64,000 nt of DNA from Planctomycetota bacterium. Lineage in GTDB: Bacteria; Planctomycetota; UBA1135; GCA-002686595. How positions within the stretch are numbered: position 1 is the first letter of the stretch; every line of letters begins with the position of its first letter. The translations under genes were made by a program, and so were the position numbers. This document shows positions 55,244-64,000 of the stretch, in pieces. The stretch is from assembly GCA_026692705.1 (NCBI GenBank), contig JAPLOE010000213.1, positions 26,761 to 90,760 of the forward strand. The letters are read 5' to 3'. The notes below the pieces were generated by a model, which searched no databases, was not told the origin of the DNA, and worked only from the letters and a program-made list of their open reading frames with translations.

Positions 55244-56161
55244 ATGGCAGCTGAGGTCGCAGCGTCCTCGTCCCGGCTCGTGCGGATCCTGCGCCGCATG
55301 CTGTTCGCATTGGGCTCGGTGGCGCTGATCACCGCGCGGGCGTTCGTGCTCAACGGCACGAGCGACGCCTGGCGCACGCCGGAATCGGGCTTCGTCGCGA
55401 TGTCGGAGCCGCGCACGGCTCGCCGCGAGCTGCGCGTGATGGCCTTCAACGCGGCGAAGTGCGGTTTCTTCGCTGGCGGGCGCTTCGTGGAGCGTGAGAC
55501 CGTGGCCAAGGAACTGGACGCGATCGCACAGGCGATCGCGCGTGAGGACTGCGACCTCGTGGTGCTGTCCGAGGTGGTGCTCGAGTGCGGTCCGGAGCCG
55601 CTCGACCAGGTCGTCTACCTCGCACAGCACGCCGGCCTGCCGCACTTCGCCGCGAGCGAGAACTACAGCTTCGGCGTGCCGTTCTTCCGCATCCGGTCGG
55701 GCAACGCATTGCTCTCGCGCTGGCCGCTCAAGGCGCTCGAGACGCAGCAACTCGCCGGCGGAGCGCCGTTCTGGAATCCCACGAACAACCGGCGCGTGCT
55801 GTGGAGCGAAGTGGAGCTCCCGAACGGCCCGCTGGTGGTCGCCTCGCTGCGCAACGACTCGTTCGACCTCGCGAACAACCTCGCGCAGACGCGCGAAATC
55901 CTCGCCTGGCTTGGGGACCGTCCTGCGCTGCTGGCGGGCGACTTCAACGCCGAACCGCACGACGCGTCGCTGGAGTTGCTGCGTTCGAGCGGCCGTTTCA
56001 GCGGCCTCGTCGATGCCCCGCCGACGTTCCCGGCCCGCGCGCCGCGGCGCCGCATCGACCACGTGCTCGCGCCTGCCACGTGGACGCGTCTCGAGCACCA
56101 CACCCTCACGATCGGCACGTCCGACCACCTCGCGGTCGTCGCGACGTTCGCGCTCCCCTGA
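55244..56161 (+). CDS. Endonuclease/exonuclease/phosphatase family protein, membrane-anchored
   Basis: Start taken at ATG 55244 (305 residues); ATG 55208 is possible but lies in the noncoding leader. A hydrophobic segment (MLFALGSVALITARAFVL) precedes the EEP domain: RVMAFNAAKCGFF, DLVVLSEVV (metal Glu), LLAGDFNAEPHD (Asp/Asn), RIDHVLAP and GTSDHLAVVATF (catalytic Asp-His). The full catalytic set of the DNase I / phosphodiesterase fold is present. The likely location is the outer face of the membrane. Substrate not defined. Confidence 0.8.
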   Translation: MAAEVAASSSRLVRILRRMLFALGSVALITARAFVLNGTSDAWRTPESGFVAMSEPRTARRELRVMAFNAAKCGFFAGGRFVERETVAKELDAIAQAIAREDCDLVVLSEVVLECGPEPLDQVVYLAQHAGLPHFAASENYSFGVPFFRIRSGNALLSRWPLKALETQQLAGGAPFWNPTNNRRVLWSEVELPNGPLVVASLRNDSFDLANNLAQTREILAWLGDRPALLAGDFNAEPHDASLELLRSSGRFSGLVDAPPTFPARAPRRRIDHVLAPATWTRLEHHTLTIGTSDHLAVVATFALP

Positions 56162-56207
56162 ACACGTCGACGATGACGCTTCCGCCGGCGCGGGACGACG
56201 CGAGCGA

Positions 56208-56660
56208 TCAAGACACGACGAGTTCGAGGACTTCGTCGCCGTGGGAGTCGAAGGTGCCGGTGCTGCGCCAGCCCAGATGCCGGTAAAAGCCGTGGGAGCG
56301 GGCGGCGGGGTTGGGCGAGCAGCCGAGGAAGAGGCGGCGATGGCCGCGGGCGCGCAGGAGCTCGACGACGAGATCCAGCAGGCGGCGGCCGATGCCTTGG
56401 TCTTCGAAGTCCGGCAGAAGGGCGAGCACGACGACCTCGCCCGTGTCGCGCGCGCCGAAGCAGTAGCCGACGAGCGCTCCATCGGCTCGGCAGATGAAGC
56501 CCGGCAGCGTGCCGGACTCGATGTCGCTCGCCCACGACTCGGTCGTGATGCCCAGGGCCCGCAGTCGCTCGGCTGGAACGGCGTTCTCGCGCGTCAGGCC
56601 GCGAACCCGGACGCACTCCGCCGCATCGCCGGGCACCGCGGGCGCGAAACGGAGGTCCAT
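56208..56660 (-). CDS. GNAT-family N-acetyltransferase
   Basis: 150 residues. GNAT features: VVVLALLPDFEDQGIGRRLLDLVVELLRARG, containing the acetyl-CoA loop (Q/RxxGxG as DQGIGRR), then LFLGCSPNPAARSHGFYRHLGWRSTG. Length is normal. No partner shows its substrate. It ends 47 bases from the EEP gene stop on the opposite strand and starts just after the HEAT gene. Confidence 0.85.
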   Translation of the reverse strand: MDLRFAPAVPGDAAECVRVRGLTRENAVPAERLRALGITTESWASDIESGTLPGFICRADGALVGYCFGARDTGEVVVLALLPDFEDQGIGRRLLDLVVELLRARGHRRLFLGCSPNPAARSHGFYRHLGWRSTGTFDSHGDEVLELVVS

Positions 56661-56678
56661 CGACGGCGATCGAGAGCT

Positions 56679-57758
56679 CTAGCGGCCCTGCGGCGCGTGG
56701 AAGAGGAATTCGCGCCAGGAGGAGGACCACCAGGCGCGCCATTCGGCGAGGCCGAGGGAGCGCGTGGACTCGTTGGCCCAAGGGTCGAACAGGAACGACT
56801 GGCGCGTGATCGAGCGCAGCGCGGAGTAGGCGGCGGCGCGCACGGTGGGGTCGGGGTCGGAGAGGGTCTCGATCAGGGCGCCGACGGCGGGGCGGGCGGA
56901 GACGAGCTCGAGGTGGCGGGCGGCGGCGGCGCGCACGAAGGGGTCGGGGTCGCCGAGGAGGCCCGCGGTGAACGGGGCGTCGTCGAGCTGGGGCGCGGCG
57001 GAGAGCTCGAGCAGGGCGCGGGCGCGGCGCGTGGGTTCGGAGCTGCGCAGCTGGTCGAGGCGCGTGCGGCGCTCGGGCGCCATGTCGTCGAGCGGGCCGA
57101 GCTCGGGCGCGGCGGCGGAGGCGAGGACCTGCGCGGCGCGCAGCTGCGACTCGAGGGCGGCGAGGCGCGGCTCGAGCGTGGCGCGGAACTGCTCGTCGGA
57201 TCGCGCGAGCTCGTCGAGCGCATCCTCCAGCGGCCCGAGGTCGACCTGCGGCGGCGCGGATTCGAGCTCGTTGACCTTCGTCGGCTGCAGCCCGGCCGCA
57301 TGGCGCTCCCACTGCTCGTCGAACCAACGCGCGAGGCGCCCCTCGACGTCGGAGAGCTGGCGCTCGAGCCGCTGCACGCGCTCGGCCTGCGCCGGATCGA
57401 TGCCGGTCACACGCGCGGAGAGCCCGCGCATCTGGCGCTGGCCGAGCAGGGCGACGGTCGCGGCGCCGAGCACGGCGAGGATCGCGAGCAGGAAGGCCGC
57501 GAGGGCGAGCGGCTGGCGCTCGCGCGCGCGGGCGGCGGGCGGAGTGGGCGCTGCGTGGCCGGCCGGAGCTTGCGCGGGCGAAGGCTCCGGCGCGTGGGCC
57601 GAGCGCGCGCGCTCGCGGGCCTGCTCGAGCTGCCAGCGGCAGCTGGAACAGATGCTCCGGTCCCCCTTCCGGACCGCCTCACCCCGGGCGAAATCCGCGT
57701 CCGGGATCGATTCGGAGCACAGGTCGCAGAACTGCGGATCTAGGGGCTCGGCCTTCAT
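56679..57758 (-). CDS. Zinc-ribbon, membrane and HEAT-repeat protein
   Basis: 359 residues from ATG 57758. An N-terminal zinc ribbon (FCDLCSES ... SICSSCRW, four Cys), a Pro/Ala linker, a membrane helix (PLALAAFLLAILAVLGAATVALL, about 83-105), a coiled coil (about 120-235) and two HEAT-like repeats (LGDPDPFVRAAAARHLELV and LSDPDPTVRAAAYSALRSI), ending with the W-rich tail WRAWWSSSWREFLFHAPQGR. Protein-protein contact at the inner membrane is likely. A tail copy remains at 55094. Confidence 0.75.
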   Translation of the reverse strand: MKAEPLDPQFCDLCSESIPDADFARGEAVRKGDRSICSSCRWQLEQARERARSAHAPEPSPAQAPAGHAAPTPPAARARERQPLALAAFLLAILAVLGAATVALLGQRQMRGLSARVTGIDPAQAERVQRLERQLSDVEGRLARWFDEQWERHAAGLQPTKVNELESAPPQVDLGPLEDALDELARSDEQFRATLEPRLAALESQLRAAQVLASAAAPELGPLDDMAPERRTRLDQLRSSEPTRRARALLELSAAPQLDDAPFTAGLLGDPDPFVRAAAARHLELVSARPAVGALIETLSDPDPTVRAAAYSALRSITRQSFLFDPWANESTRSLGLAEWRAWWSSSWREFLFHAPQGR

Positions 57759-57918
57759 GGCGGGCCCGGCAGGCGGGCCGGCGGGAGCGTAGCACGCTGC
57801 GGGGGCACCGCGGACGGGTGGGGCAGCGTGGTAGCATCCCCGCGCGCGCGGTCGACCGTCCCCGACTCCCTCCCCCAGCCCGCACCGCCAACGGCCGCGC
57901 ACGCCAGAGAAGACCCGC

Positions 57919-59832
57919 ATGGGCCTGCAACAGATCAGCGAGAGCGCCGACCACAACGAGATGCGGCGTTTCGTCAAGTCGCTCCTCGAGGACGTCCACG
58001 CGCTCGAGCGCATGCTCGCCGACGGCAAGATCGAGACCGGCACGCGCCGGATCGGCGCCGAACAGGAGATGTTCCTCGTCGACCGGGCGCTGCAGCCGAC
58101 CAAGCTGGCGCAGGTGCTGCTCGCGAAGCTCGGCAACGAGAGCTACACGACCGAGCTCGGCCTCTTCAACCTCGAGGCCAACCTCAAGCCGCAGGTGCTC
58201 GGCGGCGACTGCTTCGGCCTGATGCACACCGAGCTCTCGATGCTGCTCGAGCGTGCGCGCGTGGCGGCCAAGGAAGAGCAGGCGCAGATCGTGCTGTGCG
58301 GCATCCTGCCGACGCTCGAGAAGGCGCAGCTGTCGCTCGACTACATGACGCCGAGCCCGCGCTACCTCGCGATGAACCGCCTGCTGACGCAGATGCGCGG
58401 CGGCAAGTTCGAGTTCCGCATCAAGGGCGTCGACGAGCTCTCGACCTCGCACGACAACGTGATGCTGGAAGCCTGCACCACGAGCTTCCAGATCCACTAC
58501 CAGGTGACGGCGGACGAGTTCGCCAGCCGCTACAACCTCGCGCAGGTCATCACCGCGCCCTGCCTCGCCGTCGCGGTCAACTCGCCGGTGCTCCTGCAGC
58601 ACCGCCTGTGGCACGAGACGCGCATCGCGATCTTCCAGCAGTCGCTCGACACGCGCAGCGAGCACATGACCGAGCGCGGCCAGCGCCAGCGCGTCAACTT
58701 CGGCGAGCACTGGGTCGACGAGAGCATCCTCGAGATCTACCGCGAGGACGTGGCGCGCTTCCGCTCGCTGATCGCGATCGCCTCCGACGAGAACCCGATG
58801 AAGGTGCTCGCCGAGGGCGGCGTGCCGCAGCTCAAGGCGCTGCGCCTGCACAACGGCACGGTCTACCGCTGGAACCGGCCGTGCTACGGCATCTCCGACG
58901 GCAAGCCGCACCTGCGCATCGAGAACCGCGTGATTCCCGCGGGCCCGTCGGTGATCGACGAGATCGCCAACGCGGCCTTCTTCGTCGGCCTGATGAGCGC
59001 CGCGGAGGAATTCGGTGACGTGACGGCGGCGATGAGCTTCGACGACGCGCGCGCGAACTTCGTCGCGGCGGCCCGTTACGGCCTGCACGCGCGCCTGCGC
59101 TGGCTCAAGGGCCGCGCGTGGAGCGCGGACGAGCTCGTGCTCAAGCAGCTGCTGCCGATGGCGCGCCGCGGGCTCGAGGCCGAGAAGGTCGCCAAGGCCG
59201 ACATCGACCGCTACCTCGGCGTGATCGAGCAGCGCGTGACCAGCGACCGCACCGGCGCGCAGTGGTCGCTCGACTCGCTCTCGTCGATGGGCGAGCGCGG
59301 CCGGCCGATCGAGCGCTACCGCGCGCTGACCGCGGCGCTGATCGAGCGCCAGCAGTCGGGCGAGCCCGTGCACGAATGGTCGCTCGCCAGCCTCGAGGAA
59401 CGCGACAACGCGCGCGAGAACTACCGCACCGTGCGGCAGGTGATGAACAAGGACATGTTCACGGTGCGGCCCGACGACGTGGCCGATCTCGCCGCGAGCC
59501 TGATGGAGTGGCAGAAGATCCGCTACGTGCTCGTCGAGGACGAGGACGGGCGTCTGGCGGGCCTCGTGTCGCACCGCGCGGTGCTCAGCATGCTCGCGCG
59601 CGCGAAGTCGGAAGGTGGCGCGGTCACGCACAGCGTGCGCGAGATCATGCGCGCCGACGTGGTGACGGTGACGCCGGACACGAGCTCGCAGCACGCGCTC
59701 GACCTGATGCGCCGCAACAAGATCGGCTGCCTGCCGGTCGTGCAGGACGGGCGGCTCGTGGGCGTGCTCACCGAGCACGACTTCATGGAGCTCGCTTCCG
59801 TGCTTCTCGACCGCTGGCTCAAGGACGCCTGA
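57919..59832 (+). CDS. GCS2-like glutamate-cysteine ligase fused to two CBS domains
   Basis: 637 residues. The N-terminal part (about 40-430) is of the GCS2 carboxylate-amine ligase family: TGTRRIGAEQEMFLVD, YTTELGLFNLEANL, RIKGVDELSTSHDNVMLEACTTSFQIHYQV (segments) and PHLRIENRVIPAGPSV. Two CBS domains follow (VMNKDMFTVRP near 507, IMRADVVTVTP near 576), which usually sense adenosine nucleotides. GCS2 enzymes join an amino acid to glutamate or similar in glutathione-like or other peptide products. The CBS fusion suggests control by energy charge. The next gene is an AstE/AspA-like hydrolase 134 bases downstream. Confidence 0.88.
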   Translation: MGLQQISESADHNEMRRFVKSLLEDVHALERMLADGKIETGTRRIGAEQEMFLVDRALQPTKLAQVLLAKLGNESYTTELGLFNLEANLKPQVLGGDCFGLMHTELSMLLERARVAAKEEQAQIVLCGILPTLEKAQLSLDYMTPSPRYLAMNRLLTQMRGGKFEFRIKGVDELSTSHDNVMLEACTTSFQIHYQVTADEFASRYNLAQVITAPCLAVAVNSPVLLQHRLWHETRIAIFQQSLDTRSEHMTERGQRQRVNFGEHWVDESILEIYREDVARFRSLIAIASDENPMKVLAEGGVPQLKALRLHNGTVYRWNRPCYGISDGKPHLRIENRVIPAGPSVIDEIANAAFFVGLMSAAEEFGDVTAAMSFDDARANFVAAARYGLHARLRWLKGRAWSADELVLKQLLPMARRGLEAEKVAKADIDRYLGVIEQRVTSDRTGAQWSLDSLSSMGERGRPIERYRALTAALIERQQSGEPVHEWSLASLEERDNARENYRTVRQVMNKDMFTVRPDDVADLAASLMEWQKIRYVLVEDEDGRLAGLVSHRAVLSMLARAKSEGGAVTHSVREIMRADVVTVTPDTSSQHALDLMRRNKIGCLPVVQDGRLVGVLTEHDFMELASVLLDRWLKDA

Positions 59833-59867
59833 GAGCTCGTGAAGAAATCGAGCCTACGAGCTCTCAG
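59829..59867 (+). terminator. Hairpin at the end of the GCS2-CBS gene
   Basis: CTGAGAGCTCGT (59829-59840) and ACGAGCTCTCAG (59856-59867) form a perfect 12-base stem with a 15-base loop. The stem includes the TGA stop. No T-run follows, so its role as terminator is not certain; it may also protect the 3' end. Confidence 0.45.
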
Positions 59868-59966
59868 ATGCCTGTTTCGCCGTCGCCTGGCGGCGCCGGA
59901 CGTCGAGACCGTGAATTCCTTCACCGTCTCTGAGCGCGGCGCCGAATAAGGGAACGAGGCAGAACG

Positions 59967-61148
59967 ATGTCGGATCCGCAGGCACGCCCGTCTCTACGGG
60001 TCGAGCGCGAGGTCGGCCGGCGCGCAGGCGTGGAAAGCGGCAAGGGAACGCTGCTCGTCGTCACCGCGGGCGTGCACGGCAACGAGCCGGCGGGCGTGCA
60101 GGCGCTCGAGCGCGTGTTCGCGACGCTCGAAGCCCGCGGAACGCGCGTGAAGGGCGAGCTCGTCGGACTGTCGGGCAATCGCGCGGCCCTCGCGCAGCGC
60201 ACGCGCTTCCACCACACCGACCTGAATCGCCTGTGGAGCGCCGAGAACGTCGCGGAACTGCGTGAACGCGCTCCGGCGCTCGACCACGCCGACCAGCGCG
60301 AGCAACGCGAGCTGCTCGGTGCGCTCGAGACGCTGCTCGCGACGCCGCGCGAGCGTGTGGCGCTGCTCGACCTGCACTCGACCTCCGGCGGCGGCCCGCC
60401 GTTCCTCGTGATGGGCGACACGCTGCAGAACCGCGAGCTCGCCTTCGCGCTCGGCGTTCCCGTGCTGCTCGGGCTCGAGGAGAACATCGGCGGCACGCTG
60501 ATCGAGCATGTCGGCGCGCTTGGGCACGTCGCGGTCGTGCTCGAAGCGGGCCAGAACGAGGATCCCGGCACGATCGATCGCCACGAGTCGGCCGTGTGGC
60601 TCGCGCTCGTCGCGCTCGGCCTCCTCGAACGCTCCGACGTCCCCGATCTCGCGCTCCACACCGCGCGCCTGCGTGCGCCCGCCGCCGACCTGCCGCCGGT
60701 GGTCGAGGTGCTGCACCGCCACGACATCGCGCCCGAAGACGAGCAGCGCTTCCGCATGGTGCCCGGCCTCGAGAGTTTCCAGTCGATCGAGCGCGGCCGC
60801 CTGCTCGCGCACGTCGGCACGGGCTCCGACGGACAGGTGCTCGCGCCGTTCACGGGCGTGCTGCTGATGCCGCGTTACCAGCAGAAGGGCCTCGACGGTT
60901 TCTTCCTCGGTCGCCGCGTGGAGCCGCGCTGGCTGAAGCTCTCGGCAGTGATGCGCCGCATGCACCTCGAGCGCATGCTCGGCCTGCTCCCCGGCGTCGA
61001 GCTCGCGCGCGCCGACGGCAACGTGCTCTCCGTCGACCCGCGCGTCGCCCGCTTCTTCACGAACGATCTCTTCCACCTGCTCGGCTACCGCCGGCAGGAA
61101 GAGCGCGACCAGCGCCTCGTGTTCACGCGCCGCAACGACAAGCTCTGA
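59967..61148 (+). CDS. Succinylglutamate desuccinylase/aspartoacylase family hydrolase
   Basis: 393 residues. M14-like zinc hydrolase motifs: TAGVHGNEPAG (H37, E40), HHTDLNRLW, LLDLHSTSGGGPPF (third ligand His) and VVLEAGQNEDP (catalytic Glu). AstE/AspA enzymes cleave N-acyl groups from glutamate or aspartate derivatives. The C-terminal region (FRMVPGLESFQSIERGRLLAHVG then GVLLMPRYQ) is the beta-domain of the family. Following a GCS2-like ligase, it may degrade or edit the same compound. Confidence 0.85.
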   Translation: MSDPQARPSLRVEREVGRRAGVESGKGTLLVVTAGVHGNEPAGVQALERVFATLEARGTRVKGELVGLSGNRAALAQRTRFHHTDLNRLWSAENVAELRERAPALDHADQREQRELLGALETLLATPRERVALLDLHSTSGGGPPFLVMGDTLQNRELAFALGVPVLLGLEENIGGTLIEHVGALGHVAVVLEAGQNEDPGTIDRHESAVWLALVALGLLERSDVPDLALHTARLRAPAADLPPVVEVLHRHDIAPEDEQRFRMVPGLESFQSIERGRLLAHVGTGSDGQVLAPFTGVLLMPRYQQKGLDGFFLGRRVEPRWLKLSAVMRRMHLERMLGLLPGVELARADGNVLSVDPRVARFFTNDLFHLLGYRRQEERDQRLVFTRRNDKL

Positions 61149-61170
61149 TTCGCGCCGCGCCCAGGCCCAG

Positions 61171-61659
61171 ATGACGATTCGCCGCTACGAAGCGCGGGAC
61201 CGGGCCGCGTGCCTGGCGATCTTCGACTCCAACTGCCCGCCGTTCTTCGATCCGTCGGAGCGCGCGCTGCTCGTGGGCTGGCTCGACGCGCGCGAAGCGG
61301 GCTCGCTGCGCCACGCGACGTCGCTGGCCGAGGAATTCCTCGTCCTCGAACGCGCTGGCGCCGTGCTCGCGTGCGGCGGCTTCTACGTGCTGCGAGCGCA
61401 GCCGCTGGCCTCGATGGTCTGGGGCATGGTGCACCGCGACCACCACCGGGAAGGTCTCGGTCGCGAGCTCCTGCTCCATCGTGTCGAACGGGTCGCGAGC
61501 GAGTTCCCAACGTGCGCGATCGTGCTCGACACGTCGCAGCACACCGCGCCGTTTTTCGAACGCCTCGGCTTCCGCGTGACGGCGACGAAACCCGATGGCT
61601 ACGGCCCGGGCCTCGATCGCATCGACATGGAACGCCGCAGCGTGCCGCCGGCTCAGTAA
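61171..61659 (+). CDS. GNAT-family N-acetyltransferase
   Basis: 162 residues from ATG 61171, 22 bases after the AstE/AspA-like gene and probably in the same unit. The acetyl-CoA region is MVHRDHHREGLGRELLLHRVERVA (loop HREGLGRE) and the end is APFFERLGFRVTATKPDGYGPGLDRIDM, a phrase usual in small GNATs that act on amino-acid-like substrates. The stop overlaps that of the opposing beta-propeller gene. Confidence 0.85.
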   Translation: MTIRRYEARDRAACLAIFDSNCPPFFDPSERALLVGWLDAREAGSLRHATSLAEEFLVLERAGAVLACGGFYVLRAQPLASMVWGMVHRDHHREGLGRELLLHRVERVASEFPTCAIVLDTSQHTAPFFERLGFRVTATKPDGYGPGLDRIDMERRSVPPAQ

Positions 61660-64000
61660 GGCCGGTTGCGCAGCTCCATGTTCGTGATCGAGGCGCCGAT
61701 CGGCACGCTCGAGAGCGGCGCACCGATCGCGCCCGGGCCGGTGACGGGCCGCACGCTGATCGTGCCGGCGCCGTTGTCGACCCAGAAGATGCGCGAGCTC
61801 GAGGCGTCGAAGCGCAGCAGTGCGGTGTTCGGCACGTTGCCGAAGCCGGTCTGCACGAGCGCTCCGTCGGGAGTGACGTTGCTCGGGTCGTGGTCGACCG
61901 AGAAGAAGCGCCAGTTGCCCGTCGCGGTGTCCGCGATGACGACCGAGCGGCCGTCGGGCGAGAGCGTCATCACGAGCGGGTGGATGCTCGTGGTGAACGG
62001 CGAGCCCGTGACCGGCGTGAGCGTGCCGGCGACGAGGTTGACCTCGTGCACGGACACGTTCGTCGAGCCGGTGTGCGCCGTCAGCAGGAAGCGCCCCGAG
62101 GCGTCGAACACGCTGCGGAACGGGTCGATGCCGCCGGTCGACACGCTCGTGCGCAGCGTGAGCGCGCCGGTCGAGGGGTTGATCGAGAAGAGCTCGATCG
62201 CGTCGTCGCCCGAGTCCGGCACGGCCATCATCGTGCCCGTGGGGTGCACCGCCGGCGGCCAGAGCGTGCCGGTGAGCAGCGTCGTCGCGATCGGGTCGAG
62301 CAGGCCCGTGGTCGCGTTGAAGTCGTAGCGCACGACCCGCGGGCTGCCGGAGTTGTTCGAGGCGAGGTACGCGCGGCGACCGGAAGGATCGAGCGCGAGG
62401 CCGACGTTCTGGCGCAGGCTCCCCACGCTCGTGCCCGGCTGCAGCAGCCCGAGGCTGTCGAGCGCGTGGACGCTGATCGCCGGAGCGCCGCTCGTGTTGC
62501 CGTTGGTGACGAGTACCCACTCGGTGAACGGATGCACCGACACCGTCTGCGGATCGGTGCCGCCGGTGGCGTAGGGCGTGAACGGCAGGTCCGTGAGCGT
62601 GCCCGTGTTGGCGTCGTACTCGTACTCGTACACGCCGTCGTCAGCGATGCTCGTCGCGTACACGTGCTCGGTGCGCTGGCGGAACGGCACGTGGCCGCGC
62701 AGGAAGTCGAAGTCGGCGAGCGCGTGGCCGAGCAGGTGCACGCCGACGTCGGCGTAGTCGAGCTGGCCGTTGCCGGCGATGTCGAGCACCGTCAGCTGGC
62801 CATCGGCGAGCGCGACGTAGAGCTGGGTGCCGCGCGGCTCGACCGCGAGGTGCGCCACGTTGTCGAGGCCGGTGAAAGTCGCCGGCGCGAGCGCGGTCGG
62901 CTCGCCGTCGTTGACGTCGAGCGAGTACATCTCGAGCTCGGGGAAGCTCGACGAGCCGACGTAGAGGAAGCTCGAGTTCGGCGTGCACGAGAGGCTCACC
63001 GAGCCGGAATTCTGCAGCGCGAACGGGCTCCAGGAGAGCGCCGACAGCACGCCGGTGTTCGCGTCGATCGCGTAGCCGTTGAGCGTGCCCGTGGTGGCGC
63101 TCGCCGCGAACAGCCAGTCGCCGTTGGGGCTGACCGTCAGCGCCGTGACGCCCGCGCTGGCGACCGTGTCGGCGAGCTCGGCCAGCGAGCCGTCGACGGG
63201 ATCGACCGAGTAGCTCGCGATCGTGCCCGCGCCGCGCTCGGCGACGTACAGCGTCGAGCCATCTGGCGAGAGCGCGAGCTCGCGCGGGTCGGAAGCCGTC
63301 GCGAGGTACGGCACGGCGAGCGGCGTCAGCACGCCCGTGTCCGGATGGATGCTCCACCCGTACAGGCGCGCCGAGGACGTCGTCGCGTACAGGAAACGCC
63401 CGTCGGGAGTGCAGGCGAGCGCCGCGACGTTGCCGCCGACGCCGCGTGCGGTGGTCGAGCCGGCGAGCTCGTCGCTGTGCGGGTTGATCGGGTGCACCGC
63501 GACGGTGGCGCCGCGCGCGACGAACGTGAACGTGCCCCACGGGTGCACGCGCACGTGGCTCACGCCCGCACCGGAGTACTGCCAGCCGTTGGGGATCAGG
63601 TCGCCGCCGGTCTGGCGGCGCCAGAAGTTGTTGAGCGTGCCGCTGCCGGAGTCCGCGACGATCAGGCCGCGCGCGTAGGGCGGCACGACGTCGATCGTGA
63701 AGGTCTGCGAGGTCGCCTGGCCGAGGCAGTCGACGGTCGTGACCTCGAACTGCGTGCTCTCGAGCGCGACCGGGACGCCGTCGAGCTCGCCCGTCGAAGG
63801 ATCGAGCGTGACGCCCTGCGGCAGGCCGCCATTGGTCACCGAGAAGTTCGAGCCGTTGCCGCTCGACAGGTTGGGCGCGAACTTGCTGCGCACGCCCTGG
63901 CCGAGCTCGGGCGGCAGGTCGGGATAGTCGAGACCCGCGGGCGCGACGGCCTGCACCCCGATCGTGAGGTCGACCGTGGCGAAGCCCTTCGAGTTCGTGC
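61653..64000 (-). CDS. Secreted beta-propeller protein with putative Ig-like repeat (5' end outside window)
   Basis: The reading frame is open to the right edge and beyond the GTG at 63956, so at least 781 residues. The first visible part has an Ig/cadherin-like putative Ig (He_PIG) repeat (GGLPQGVTLDPSTGELDGVP). The rest is a series of lactonase/YVTN-type propeller blades: LACTPDGRFLYATTSS, LALSPDGSTLYVAERGAG, LTVSPNGDWLFAASATTG, LAVEPRGTQLYVALADG, MTLSPDGRSVVIADTATG. These are surface or periplasmic adhesion-type proteins common in planctomycetes. The conserved segments change over two or more propellers. Confidence 0.85.
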   Translation of the reverse strand, partial: TNSKGFATVDLTIGVQAVAPAGLDYPDLPPELGQGVRSKFAPNLSSGNGSNFSVTNGGLPQGVTLDPSTGELDGVPVALESTQFEVTTVDCLGQATSQTFTIDVVPPYARGLIVADSGSGTLNNFWRRQTGGDLIPNGWQYSGAGVSHVRVHPWGTFTFVARGATVAVHPINPHSDELAGSTTARGVGGNVAALACTPDGRFLYATTSSARLYGWSIHPDTGVLTPLAVPYLATASDPRELALSPDGSTLYVAERGAGTIASYSVDPVDGSLAELADTVASAGVTALTVSPNGDWLFAASATTGTLNGYAIDANTGVLSALSWSPFALQNSGSVSLSCTPNSSFLYVGSSSFPELEMYSLDVNDGEPTALAPATFTGLDNVAHLAVEPRGTQLYVALADGQLTVLDIAGNGQLDYADVGVHLLGHALADFDFLRGHVPFRQRTEHVYATSIADDGVYEYEYDANTGTLTDLPFTPYATGGTDPQTVSVHPFTEWVLVTNGNTSGAPAISVHALDSLGLLQPGTSVGSLRQNVGLALDPSGRRAYLASNNSGSPRVVRYDFNATTGLLDPIATTLLTGTLWPPAVHPTGTMMAVPDSGDDAIELFSINPSTGALTLRTSVSTGGIDPFRSVFDASGRFLLTAHTGSTNVSVHEVNLVAGTLTPVTGSPFTTSIHPLVMTLSPDGRSVVIADTATGNWRFFSVDHDPSNVTPDGALVQTGFGNVPNTALLRFDASSSRIFWVDNGAGTISVRPVTGPGAIGAPLSSVPIGASITNMELRNRPY

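Overview
The window is very G+C-rich and densely coded, with genes on both strands, many 4-base stop/start overlaps (ATGA, GTGA) and frequent GTG or TTG starts. No rRNA, tRNA, CRISPR array or insertion sequence was seen. A LamG protein with a C-terminal extension, HEAT-repeat proteins with a W-rich tail, an ECF sigma factor fused to a membrane segment plus a large outer domain, and secreted DUF-type peptidases together suggest a Planctomycetota-like bacterium. This is inference, not a marker-gene assignment.

Left part (1-10 kb). A sensor/hypothetical/FAD-oxidoreductase/MMPL run on the minus strand (1-4556) diverges from a tightly overlapping plus-strand operon (4774-8873): YceI-like protein, lipoprotein, UbiG-like methyltransferase, ICMT-like membrane methyltransferase and type III polyketide synthase. 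Together they look like a phenolic-lipid (alkylresorcinol/quinone) pathway resembling srsABC of Streptomyces. The synthase gene carries an in-frame TAG that removes two of its three catalytic residues. A class IV aminotransferase, an M19 dipeptidase and a diheme cytochrome c fused to an ethylbenzene-dehydrogenase-like domain follow.

Middle part (12.5-38 kb). A PAS-type sigma-54 activator and a LamG protein precede a seven-gene plus-strand operon: metallo-beta-lactamase/rhodanese persulfide enzyme, split YeeE/YedE pair, TauE exporter, then TolC, HlyD and RND genes. A sigma-54-like promoter and a repeated upstream motif lie before it. A second complete RND pump of heavy-metal type (CzcB-CzcA-CzcC order, headed by a His-rich small protein) faces it tail to tail. 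Then come the ECF-sigma fusion and a nitric-oxide module: NorR (all of the GAF iron-centre residues compared are conserved at a constant offset), divergent from an iron-sulfur repair di-iron protein and a quinol NO reductase that ends in a strong hairpin.

Right part (38-64 kb). Secreted peptidases and hypotheticals, an AAA ATPase with a half-site array, an Imm32-like protein and a gluzincin-like secreted peptidase are followed by a D-amino-acid operon (DgcN-like, DgcA-like, N-acyl-D-amino-acid deacylase). This overlaps a HEAT/VWA gene whose first 55 codons contain a 54-bp near-perfect inverted repeat. After that come an N-formylglutamate-amidohydrolase-like gene, a BatD-like gene, an orphan XRE regulator, an endonuclease/exonuclease/phosphatase protein, two GNAT enzymes, a HEAT protein with a duplicated tail remnant nearby, a GCS2-CBS amidoligase, an AstE/AspA-type hydrolase and a partial beta-propeller protein running off the right edge.
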